A DNA stretch of 13,583 nt from an uncultured bacterium. GTDB lineage: Bacteria > Acidobacteriota > UBA890. Position 1 is the first letter of the stretch; every line of letters starts with the position of its first letter. The stretch spans positions 1-13,583 of the forward strand of contig CALAKE010000577.1 of assembly GCA_937922775.1 (NCBI GenBank). Reading direction: 5' to 3'. Made by a program: the position numbers and the translations under genes. Below the pieces are notes generated by a model. The model saw only the letters and a program-made list of their open reading frames with translations. It was not told the origin of the DNA and did not search any database. Of this stretch, positions 5,939 to 12,643 are shown one piece after another.

Positions 5939-7372
5939 ATGCCGATGAGAATCTTTCTCGCCAGTCTCGCGATGGCTCTTCTGACTATCGGTGCTTGCTC
6001 GAGCCCACCTGACTCCACGGACCTGCAAGCGCTCACCGAGGGTCTGTGGCACGGCGTCTTGGATGGGGACGACTACCTCCTCGAACTGACCTACGACGGA
6101 GGCACCTTCGGCGGCCAGTTCCATCGGCTCGCCGGCGAGAGGCAGATCACGGGGATCTCGGTGGCCGATGTGTCGCTCGACGGTACGGCTATCGAGATCA
6201 AACTCGCGGGCTTTCCCCCCTACCAGGGGCAGACCGATCTTTCGGGAGGTCGTATCGACGGCGGTATCCCGATGGTCCCGGCCTACGCGGATTTCAACCT
6301 CAGGAAGGTAGATCGCACAGACTGGCCCATGGCGTCGGCCCGGCCGGCCGCGGCGCCCGGGGAGCCGGCATACATTTGGACCCGGCCGGCAGAGCGCGAG
6401 GACGGGTGGGTTACCGGGGCACCTGCTGACGTCGGCATCGATTCGAATGCCGTGGAGCAGGCGGTGACCGCGATCCTCGCTGGGGAGGCGGGCAACATGC
6501 ATTCCTTGCTCCTGGTCCGCGAGGGGACGCTCGTGGTCGAGGAGTACTTCCACGGCTGGGGAGTCGACGATCTGCATGGGTTGGCCTCATGCACAAAGAG
6601 CGTCTCGTCGCTGCTGGTGGGTATCGCGATCGACCATGGGTACCTTGATGGCGTCGATCTCCCACTCCTCGACTTCTTTTCGGAGCGAGCCTCCAGCGCC
6701 GGCACGGGCTGGGAGAAGATACGCCTCGAGCACCTGTTGACGATGTCGATGGGGCTCGATTGGACCGACCAGGAGGCGGAGCAGTTTGCGCCGCCCGGCG
6801 GGGACCGACTCACCGACGTGCTCGCCCGGAACGTCGAACAGGAGCCGGGTACGCACTGGCGCTACGTGAGCCGGGACACGCACCTGCTGTCCAATGTCAT
6901 TCTCGAGGCGACCGGGAAACACGCGGACGTCTTCGCGGCCGAGTATCTGTTTGCACCGCTCGAGATCAGCACTTGGGATTGGGAGACCAACAAGTACGAG
7001 GATCACCCGAGCATGAGTGGGACCTTGGAGATGCACCCGCGCGACATGGCCAAGGTGGGCCAGCTGGTCTTGGGTGAAGGCTCATGGAAGGGGCAACCGG
7101 TGGTTTCGCCTGAGTGGGTTCGTGAATCGGCTCGCGTTCACATGTTCCCGCCAGGGTCCGACGGCTACGGCTATCTGTGGTGGCTGTTCGATGAGCCCGC
7201 ACCGGGAGGTGTAGTGTACGCAAACGGGATCGGCAGCCAGTTCATCGCGGTCGTGCCGGCCCTGGACCTGGTGGTGGTCACCACCGGCGGCAACGAGTTC
7301 AATGCCAAGCACATGGCCATTCTCGAGGTTCTGGAACGGAGCCTCATGCCTGGTGTGGGGCCGACCCGCTGA
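5939..7372 (+). CDS. lipoprotein serine hydrolase, beta-lactamase class C fold
   Basis: Start chosen at ATG 5939, seven bases after GAGAGG (5926-5931); GTG at 5933 would overlap that site. The product has 477 residues. A lipoprotein signal ends in lipobox I-G-A-C with Cys20 as predicted lipidation site, so the protein should be membrane-anchored outside the cytoplasm. Residues about 30-125 look like a small beta-rich domain (GLWHGVLDGDDYLLEL, alternating strands, many Gly/Asp). The PF00144-type hydrolase domain follows: S-C-T-K at 217-220 (nucleophile Ser217, Lys220), Y-V-S at 309-311 in place of Y-x-N, and N-G-I-G-S-Q near 429-434 in place of the K-T-G box. Such proteins are esterases or D-aminopeptidase-like enzymes; the substrate cannot be read from sequence. 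It resembles the hydrolase at 378-1859 in fold and motifs but has a different N-terminal domain and anchoring. Confidence 0.88.
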   Translation: MPMRIFLASLAMALLTIGACSSPPDSTDLQALTEGLWHGVLDGDDYLLELTYDGGTFGGQFHRLAGERQITGISVADVSLDGTAIEIKLAGFPPYQGQTDLSGGRIDGGIPMVPAYADFNLRKVDRTDWPMASARPAAAPGEPAYIWTRPAEREDGWVTGAPADVGIDSNAVEQAVTAILAGEAGNMHSLLLVREGTLVVEEYFHGWGVDDLHGLASCTKSVSSLLVGIAIDHGYLDGVDLPLLDFFSERASSAGTGWEKIRLEHLLTMSMGLDWTDQEAEQFAPPGGDRLTDVLARNVEQEPGTHWRYVSRDTHLLSNVILEATGKHADVFAAEYLFAPLEISTWDWETNKYEDHPSMSGTLEMHPRDMAKVGQLVLGEGSWKGQPVVSPEWVRESARVHMFPPGSDGYGYLWWLFDEPAPGGVVYANGIGSQFIAVVPALDLVVVTTGGNEFNAKHMAILEVLERSLMPGVGPTR

Positions 7373-7495
7373 TGGGGCTCCCGGCCGGCTTCACTTGCGC
7401 GTGCGGACTGGTCCTCTCGGGCGACCGCGAATGTATCGTTGCTCTGCGCCATTGCCGGAGGCACTGATCGCCCAATAGGATTGCCCTACTCACCC

Positions 7496-10300
7496 ATGGA
7501 GCCGGAATTGGAGATGCTCGGCGAGACTGTTTCTCATTTTCGCGTCATCGAGAAGATAGGCGAAGGAGGAATGGGGGAGGTCTACCTCGCGCAGGACACA
7601 TCTCTCAACCGCAAGGCAGCCTTGAAGTTTCTGAGCCTAGAGCTCAGCGAAGACGCCGTAGCGCATGCGAGGCTGCTGCGCGAAGCAAGGAGCGCGGCCG
7701 CGCTCGATCATCCCTATATTTGCAGCATCTTCGAGATCGGTGTCCACGATGAGCGGTCTTTCATCGCGATGGAGTATGTCGAGGGCCGGACTCTCAAGGA
7801 AAAATTGGGGGACGGCCCTCTGCCACTCGACGAAGCGCTCCGCATCACCAGCGAGATCTCCGAAGCCCTTGAAAAGGCTCACTCGGAAGGCATCGTCCAC
7901 CGCGACCTCAAACCCTCGAACGTTATGTTGACCACCGATGGCCACGTCAAGGTGCTGGACTTCGGGGTGGCGAAACGGCTCCATCCGAGGAGCCATCAGG
8001 GGAGCGAGGACGCGGCCCTGACGACGCTGACACCTGAAGGGGCGCTCATAGGCACGCTAGCCTACATGTCGCCGGAGCAACTGCGGGGCGATGACCTGGA
8101 CGGCCGGTCCGACATCTTTTCGCTGGGCATCGTCTGTTACGAAATGCTCGCCGGAGTACATCCGTTTCTGCGCTCCGGCGTGGTCGAGACAGCCAGTGCC
8201 ATTCTCAAGGAAGACCCGCCTCCGCTGGCTCGCTACCGCGAGAATGACTCGGAGCTCTTGCAGCACACGCTTCACAAGATGCTCGCGCGAAGGGTAGGGC
8301 GTCGCTATCAATCTGCGCACGAGGTTCACACTGACCTCGCGGGTATTACGGATACCTCCCGGGCCTCGACGGTTGGGTCGAGGGAGAGTGCCGGGCGCGG
8401 TGTGAAATGGGCGAGACTCCTGCCGTGGGCGCTCGTACCGGTGGCTGCCCTTGCGGCAGCCGCCGGCACAATCTGGATCATGAGCCAGGGAACGGGCCTG
8501 TCGGGCTCGGATCGAGACCTCCATTCCGGTGCGGAATTCATTCTTCCGGCCGGCGGCGAGATTTCCCTGCCTGGAGAGGACCGCATGGCTCATTGGCTTC
8601 GCCACGGACTCGCACTGTCGCCCGACGGCCAACTCCTGACGTTCGTCTCAGGCGACATTTCTCCGCAGGAGCGGTGGCGTCCCGCGCGGACCCAGATTTA
8701 CGTGCGCTCGCTGAACCGGTGGCTGAGTCAAGGCCAGGCCGTGGCCATCCCCGGCACCGTGGACGGCTACCAGCCCATCTTCTCCCCCGACGGGAGAAGT
8801 CTTGCATTCGTTCAATGGGACCTTGAGAGCCAGAAGTATCTGTTGAGAAAGATCCGGTGGGATGGTGGAGGGGCCACGACACTGTGCGAAACGAATCTCC
8901 CTTTTGGCGCCACCTGGGGTCCACAGGGGATCTTGTTCGCGGAAGAGATGGGAGGGTTATTCCAGGTGTCGAGCTCAGGTGGAGAGCCGCAAGTGATCAC
9001 CCAGCTCGACAGGGCCGCTCGTGAGGTGAGCCATCGGCTGCCGCACTTCTTGCCCGACGGTGATGGAGTTCTTTACACATCTCTCGTGGAGGATGTGAAT
9101 CCGAACTGGAGCCGAAGCCGAATTCTCTTGTTGTCTCTTTCGACAGGGGAAAGCAAGCTGCTGATCGAGGGTGGCTCCGATGCCCGGTACGTGGCGAGTG
9201 GACACGTCGTCTTCGCACGCGAAGGATCCCTGATGGCCGTGCCTTTCGATCTGGAACAGCGGGAGCTCATCGGACAGCCTTCCCCGATCCTGGAGGGGGT
9301 CAACCACTCGATCCACACGGGAGGAGAGTGGTTCGAGGTCGGAGCTGCACAGTTCACGGTGTCGGCGGACGGCCTTCTGGCTTACGCGCCCGGTTCGGTG
9401 TTCCCGGAGATCAAATCCGAGGTGGTCTGGGTCGATCGGCAAGGACAGGAGAGTCCCTCCGGAATCGAGTCCCGCCGCTGGGTGCGGGTACGTGTGTCAG
9501 CAGACGGTCGCAAGCTGCTGCTGGCGCACTGGTATTTCCCTGGAGGCCTCTGGCTCTACGACCTGGATCGGCAGTTGATGAGCCGGCAGACGTTCTCGGG
9601 TCCCACCTCCATCGTTGTTTGGGGGCCCGAGCCGAATTTGTTCACGATGTCTGCCGACCGACAAGGTTTCCTCGTCAAGCAGCTGAACTCGGGACCCGGA
9701 GCCTATGAGCGTCGACCGGAAGGATCGGAGGGGCGCTTGGCAGGGGTGGCCAGTAGCTGGAGCTCCGACGGTCGCTGGCTCTCGTTCGTGACTCTCGGCG
9801 ATATCTGGATGGTCTCCTCTGACGGACTGTCCGAACCTCTGGTGGCCACCCGGTTCACGGAGGAATTCCCCGAGCTCTCGCCTGACGGCCGGTGGCTGGC
9901 CTACACATCCGACGCGTCAGGTCAGATGGAGGTTTACGTTCGGTCGCGCGTGCAACAAGGACCAGCGGTTCAGGTCTCCACCCAAGGGGGCCGTGCGCCC
10001 GCCTGGTCGCGCGATGGGGCGGAGATCCTGTATCGGCAAGGAACCAGCTTCATGAGCGTGGCCGTTGCCGTCCGCGACTCACAGTTGCAGCCCTCACCGC
10101 CGCAGGAGCTCTTCTCGGGCGGGTACATGGAGGCGTGGCCGGTACGCGCCTACGATGTCGCACCCGACGGCCGTTTCTTGCTGATCAAGGAAGATCCCGA
10201 GGCCGCCAGATCCGGATTCACCGGGTACTTTCCGAGCCACATCCGCCTCGTGCCCAACTGGTTCCAAGAGATCGAGGCGAAGCTGGCAGGCGCCCGGTAG
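7496..10300 (+). CDS. membrane Ser/Thr kinase with WD40-like (TolB/PD40) sensor
   Basis: Start taken at ATG 7496 (934 residues). No good ribosome binding site precedes it; ATG 7514 (MLGETVSHFRVIEK) is a real alternative because close relatives begin with this phrase. The kinase domain spans about 15-285: GEGGMGEVY 22-30, AALK with Lys44, HRDLKPSN with Asp137, DFG 155-157, GTLAYMSPEQ 186-195. One membrane helix (about 307-329) follows a basic stop (RGVKWARLL). The rest, about 600 residues, is extracytoplasmic and carries repeated beta-propeller signatures of the PD40 type: LSPDGQLLTF, FSPDGRSLAF, VSADGRKLLL, WSSDGRWLSF, LSPDGRWLAY, WSRDGAEILY, VAPDGRFLLI. Architecture suggests a sensor of envelope ligands or proteins that signals by phosphorylating cytoplasmic targets. 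Target and ligand are unknown. It begins 123 bp after the lipoprotein hydrolase and could share its transcript. Confidence 0.93.
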   Translation: MEPELEMLGETVSHFRVIEKIGEGGMGEVYLAQDTSLNRKAALKFLSLELSEDAVAHARLLREARSAAALDHPYICSIFEIGVHDERSFIAMEYVEGRTLKEKLGDGPLPLDEALRITSEISEALEKAHSEGIVHRDLKPSNVMLTTDGHVKVLDFGVAKRLHPRSHQGSEDAALTTLTPEGALIGTLAYMSPEQLRGDDLDGRSDIFSLGIVCYEMLAGVHPFLRSGVVETASAILKEDPPPLARYRENDSELLQHTLHKMLARRVGRRYQSAHEVHTDLAGITDTSRASTVGSRESAGRGVKWARLLPWALVPVAALAAAAGTIWIMSQGTGLSGSDRDLHSGAEFILPAGGEISLPGEDRMAHWLRHGLALSPDGQLLTFVSGDISPQERWRPARTQIYVRSLNRWLSQGQAVAIPGTVDGYQPIFSPDGRSLAFVQWDLESQKYLLRKIRWDGGGATTLCETNLPFGATWGPQGILFAEEMGGLFQVSSSGGEPQVITQLDRAAREVSHRLPHFLPDGDGVLYTSLVEDVNPNWSRSRILLLSLSTGESKLLIEGGSDARYVASGHVVFAREGSLMAVPFDLEQRELIGQPSPILEGVNHSIHTGGEWFEVGAAQFTVSADGLLAYAPGSVFPEIKSEVVWVDRQGQESPSGIESRRWVRVRVSADGRKLLLAHWYFPGGLWLYDLDRQLMSRQTFSGPTSIVVWGPEPNLFTMSADRQGFLVKQLNSGPGAYERRPEGSEGRLAGVASSWSSDGRWLSFVTLGDIWMVSSDGLSEPLVATRFTEEFPELSPDGRWLAYTSDASGQMEVYVRSRVQQGPAVQVSTQGGRAPAWSRDGAEILYRQGTSFMSVAVAVRDSQLQPSPPQELFSGGYMEAWPVRAYDVAPDGRFLLIKEDPEAARSGFTGYFPSHIRLVPNWFQEIEAKLAGAR

Positions 10301-10318
10301 CTTGGGGGCGAAGGCCAA

Positions 10319-10399
10319 GGCGGCCGCCATCTCCTCAGGCAGCACCTTGATGGCAACGTCACGATCGAGCCGTATGGGCGCCAGTAGCCTGCCACCGGA
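10319..10399 (-). pseudogene. relic of a Ser/Thr kinase N-terminus
   Basis: Read on the minus strand, this segment contains RLDRDVAIKVLPEEMA, the strand around the ATP-binding lysine of PknB-type kinases (lysine codon at 10348-10346). Directly before it stands SGGRLLAPI, which looks like a glycine loop ('GGMGEVYLAxDT') that has lost about four residues. After it the frame runs into the end of the 7496-10300 gene, with no kinase similarity. It is not a shadow of that gene, since it lies almost wholly in the gap behind it, and its phrase differs from both intact kinases (RDVAIKVLPENLA and KAALKFLSLELS). It is too short to function and is best read as debris of a third kinase. Confidence 0.65.
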
Positions 10400-10471
10400 G
10401 TAGACTGGTCGCTGAAGTTTGCGGACATCCGCCTTCGATTCTTGTCCACGTCTACCGTAGGGGAGGTAAGC

Positions 10472-11935
10472 ATGAGCAACGCCCGGAGCGTCCTGCCAGG
10501 ATCACGGATCCTCTCGATCGGCTTCATATGCCTGACGATCGTGATCGGTCTCATCGCCCAGAGTGAGACCGCGGCGCTGGCACAGGAGCGGCGTACCAGG
10601 TCCTCGAAATACGTCGAAGAGAACAACCAGATTCGCCGCGACAAGTTCGACATCGTCTTGCCGAAGGTCATGCGGGACCGCGGCGTCGACATGTGGATCC
10701 ATGTCGTGAGGGAGGCGATTCCCGATTCTTTCGGTGCCGATGAGCTGGGCAGCACCTCGGGAGTCTTCGTCTTTACCGACCGCGGTGGCGACAGGATCGA
10801 ACGGGCGATTCTCGGGCGGCGCTGGGGAGCACACCAGCGAGAGAGGGTGGCAACGGAGTACGAGGACCCGATGGAGAAGCTCGGGGCCTACGACATCATC
10901 GGCGAACCGGTTTTCATCCGGGAGCCGGTATCGGGGCCAGAGACGGAGTTCGACTACCGATTCAAGGGCCTCGGAGAGTTTGTGGCTGAGCGCGACCCGC
11001 AGGTCATCGCGGTGAACTTCATACGCGAATTGGGGCCGTGGCCGACGTACCAGGAGCACGAAGACGGTCTCTCACATACCGACTACATACTGCTGGCCGA
11101 GGAGCTCGGTGAGGAATACGCGAGTCGGCTGATCTCGTCCGAGTGGGTGATCATGGACTACATCCACCACAAGGTCGATAGTGAGATCGCGCTCCTCAAA
11201 AAGATGAGGGCCGAGGAGGTCGAGCATGCCAAGGCGGCCTTTGCCGCCGTGGAGCCCGGGGTAACCCCGACTCGTGGCAACGGCCTCACAACCTTCCGCC
11301 GGATGCGCACGGGGCAGTCGCAGCGGGGCAGGAGTGCGGGCTGGGAAGGAGCTGTCATCCAGGGGGGCGACATCGTGTCGGCGCCCAGCGTCGGCATGTA
11401 CGCGTATGTTCTGCGTGATGGCGAAATCGAACCCCCGGCTGAAATCCAGCGGCTCTGGGCGGAGTACTTGAAGGTCGACAGGATCCTTGCCGAGACGATT
11501 CGGTCGGGCCTCACGGGGCGCGAGATCGTCGAGGAGTACACGCGCAGATTCAGCGAGGTTGGCATTGTGGTCAAGGATGAGCAGCTACATATGGCCATCC
11601 CGAAGAATGACTTCGCCGTCTATTCGGCAGGGTCAGATCCTGAGGCAACCATCATCTCCATGGACGCCCACGGCCACATGAAGGGCGCGCGGCCGGAATC
11701 GATCGAGACCTATTTCGGCCCCAGAATCGGCTCGTACGGCCCCGATTGGGCGCTCGACATTCCGCTCCAGCCCAACCACCACTTCGTCATCGAGTACTTC
11801 TTCTACATGCCGTCGCCGGCTCCCGAGGGACAGGACCAGTACTTGTTCTGGTGGGATCACGAAGAGGCCATCGCCACCCCCAGCGGAATCGAGTATCTGA
11901 CGCCGCCGCAGGAGGAGCTGATTCTCATTCGGTAG
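10472..11935 (+). CDS. exported M24/creatinase-fold (aminopeptidase P-like) protein
   Basis: Start chosen at ATG 10472 because GGGGAGG (10460-10466) lies five bases upstream; the TTG at 10442 has no such support. The product has 487 residues. The N-terminus carries a signal peptide with a hydrophobic stretch (ILSIGFICLTIVIGLIA) and likely cleavage after ALA at 35-37. Residues about 50-230 resemble the creatinase N-terminal domain (FDIVLPKVMRDRGVDMWIHV is its usual opening: 'R...L...M...DLWIV'). Residues about 235-487 resemble the M24 pita-bread domain (SEIALLKKMRAEEVEHAKAA, then a VIEYFFYMP strand and a terminal LTPPQEELI). The metal site looks incomplete: Glu441 and Glu464/465 could match two ligands, but the GGDIVSAPSVGMYAYV stretch lacks the expected paired aspartates. 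It may be a non-canonical or inactive peptidase. A kinase relic lies in the upstream gap. Confidence 0.75.
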   Translation: MSNARSVLPGSRILSIGFICLTIVIGLIAQSETAALAQERRTRSSKYVEENNQIRRDKFDIVLPKVMRDRGVDMWIHVVREAIPDSFGADELGSTSGVFVFTDRGGDRIERAILGRRWGAHQRERVATEYEDPMEKLGAYDIIGEPVFIREPVSGPETEFDYRFKGLGEFVAERDPQVIAVNFIRELGPWPTYQEHEDGLSHTDYILLAEELGEEYASRLISSEWVIMDYIHHKVDSEIALLKKMRAEEVEHAKAAFAAVEPGVTPTRGNGLTTFRRMRTGQSQRGRSAGWEGAVIQGGDIVSAPSVGMYAYVLRDGEIEPPAEIQRLWAEYLKVDRILAETIRSGLTGREIVEEYTRRFSEVGIVVKDEQLHMAIPKNDFAVYSAGSDPEATIISMDAHGHMKGARPESIETYFGPRIGSYGPDWALDIPLQPNHHFVIEYFFYMPSPAPEGQDQYLFWWDHEEAIATPSGIEYLTPPQEELILIR

Positions 11936-12058
11936 GCGCTGACGATCCGTCGAATCCGAGACCTGCACGGTGCCTTCGGAATGACCTCTTCCGTGGCCGT
12001 CACATGGACTCGACGGTTTCTTGCACGCGTGGTGCCCGCACTGCTGCTGTGTTACCAA

Positions 12059-12088
12059 TTGACTGTGGAAGATATTGTGGAATAAAGT
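12059..12088 (+). promoter_or_regulatory. putative promoter of the toxin-antitoxin pair
   Basis: TTGACT at 12059-12064 matches five of six bases of a sigma-70 -35 box. Eighteen bases on, TAAAGT (12083-12088) matches four of six bases of a -10 box. The -10 falls in and beside the spacer of the palindrome at 12072-12097, so a bound repressor would block it. Transcription would start close to the ATG at 12096, and no ribosome binding site precedes that ATG, so a leaderless message is possible. This is inference from sequence only. Confidence 0.4.
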
Positions 12089-12097
12089 CCACAATAT
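12072..12097. promoter_or_regulatory. palindromic operator over the antitoxin start
   Basis: ATATTGTGGA (12072-12081) and TCCACAATAT (12088-12097) are a perfect 10-bp inverted repeat separated by six bases. The right arm includes the first two bases of the antitoxin start codon. Type II antitoxins with a ribbon-helix-helix fold bind such palindromes as dimers and repress their own operon, alone or with toxin. The A/T-rich arms stand out from the GC-rich surroundings. This is a strong candidate autoregulatory site. Confidence 0.72.
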
Positions 12098-12326
12098 GGA
12101 GACCATTCAAGTCGTGATCGACGAGGAGCTGCTTCGAGCTACGGACCGGGCGGCCAAGCGCACCAAGATGAAGCGCTCGGCCCTTGTTCGCGAGGCTCTG
12201 CGGCAATACTTGAAGAAGGCCCATTATCAAGAGCTCGAGCGTCGGGACCGTGAGGGCTACGAAGAGCACCCTGACACCGGCGAGATCGTTGCCTGGGAGG
12301 GCGTCACGGCGTGGCCAGAGGAATAG
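12096..12326 (+). CDS. ribbon-helix-helix antitoxin (MazE-like/CopG type)
   Basis: The product has 76 residues from ATG 12096; the in-frame TTG at 12075 lies inside the operator and is unlikely. The N-terminus METIQVVIDEELLRATDRAA is the DNA-binding strand plus first helix of a ribbon-helix-helix protein, followed by KMKRSALVREALRQYLKK, the turn and second helix. The last 30 residues (ERRDREGYEEHPDTGEIVAW) are acidic with Trp/Tyr, as in tails that occupy and neutralise a MazF active site. The stop overlaps the toxin start by 16 bp, indicating translational coupling. It should repress the operon through the palindrome covering its start codon and hold the toxin inactive. Confidence 0.88.
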   Translation: METIQVVIDEELLRATDRAAKRTKMKRSALVREALRQYLKKAHYQELERRDREGYEEHPDTGEIVAWEGVTAWPEE

Positions 12327-12643
12327 CGCGCGGCGAGATTCGCCTCTACCGATTCAACCCGCCGGACAAGTCGCGACCGGTGTTGATACTCACGAGAAGC
12401 TCGGCAGTCCCTTACCTTGCGAACGTGACCGTGGCACCGATCACCTCCACGATTCGAGGGGTTCCCTCTGAGGTCATGATCGATGCGGACGATGGCATGA
12501 AGGGACCTTGCGCGATCAACCTTCACAACATCATTACCGTGAGGAAGGCGGGCATTGGCCGCCGCTTGGGAGCTCTCGGCGACGACCGCATGCGCGAGGT
12601 CTGCGGCGCAATTGCTTTCGCTCTCCACTGCGAAGGCGATTAG
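12311..12643 (+). CDS. MazF/PemK-family endoribonuclease toxin
   Basis: The product has 110 residues from GTG 12311, which lies inside the antitoxin gene. The family features are in order: RGEIRLYRF (first strand, 7-15), SRPVLILTRS with Arg22 (21-30), VAPITSTIRG with Thr45/Ser46 and Arg49 (41-50), VPSEVMI, and the GPCAINLHNIITV strand (65-77), then a closing helix (DDRMREVCGAIAFAL). These are the conserved parts of PemK/MazF RNases, which cut single-stranded RNA at short motifs; the motif cut here cannot be predicted. The loop after the first strand is short (NPPDK), as in compact MazF variants. It appears intact. Its TAG overlaps the stop codon of the opposite gene by 4 bp. Confidence 0.9.
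   Translation: MARGIARGEIRLYRFNPPDKSRPVLILTRSSAVPYLANVTVAPITSTIRGVPSEVMIDADDGMKGPCAINLHNIITVRKAGIGRRLGALGDDRMREVCGAIAFALHCEGD

Noticed and set aside
5764..6036. A 90-aa minus-strand frame ending at the UGA
   Set aside because: Only its last ten residues (MRIDIKYCST) look real, and they are the start of the SelW-like gene; the upstream part is antisense to the lipoprotein gene and has no family pattern.
10150..10755. A 201-aa minus-strand frame across the kinase relic
   Set aside because: It is in a different frame from the relic, overlaps two well supported plus-strand genes and has no family signature.
11936..12058. A possible small gene or terminator between the M24-fold gene and the toxin-antitoxin pair
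   Set aside because: No start with a ribosome binding site, no stable hairpin with a T-tract and no recognisable protein were found; only the promoter at its right end is supported.
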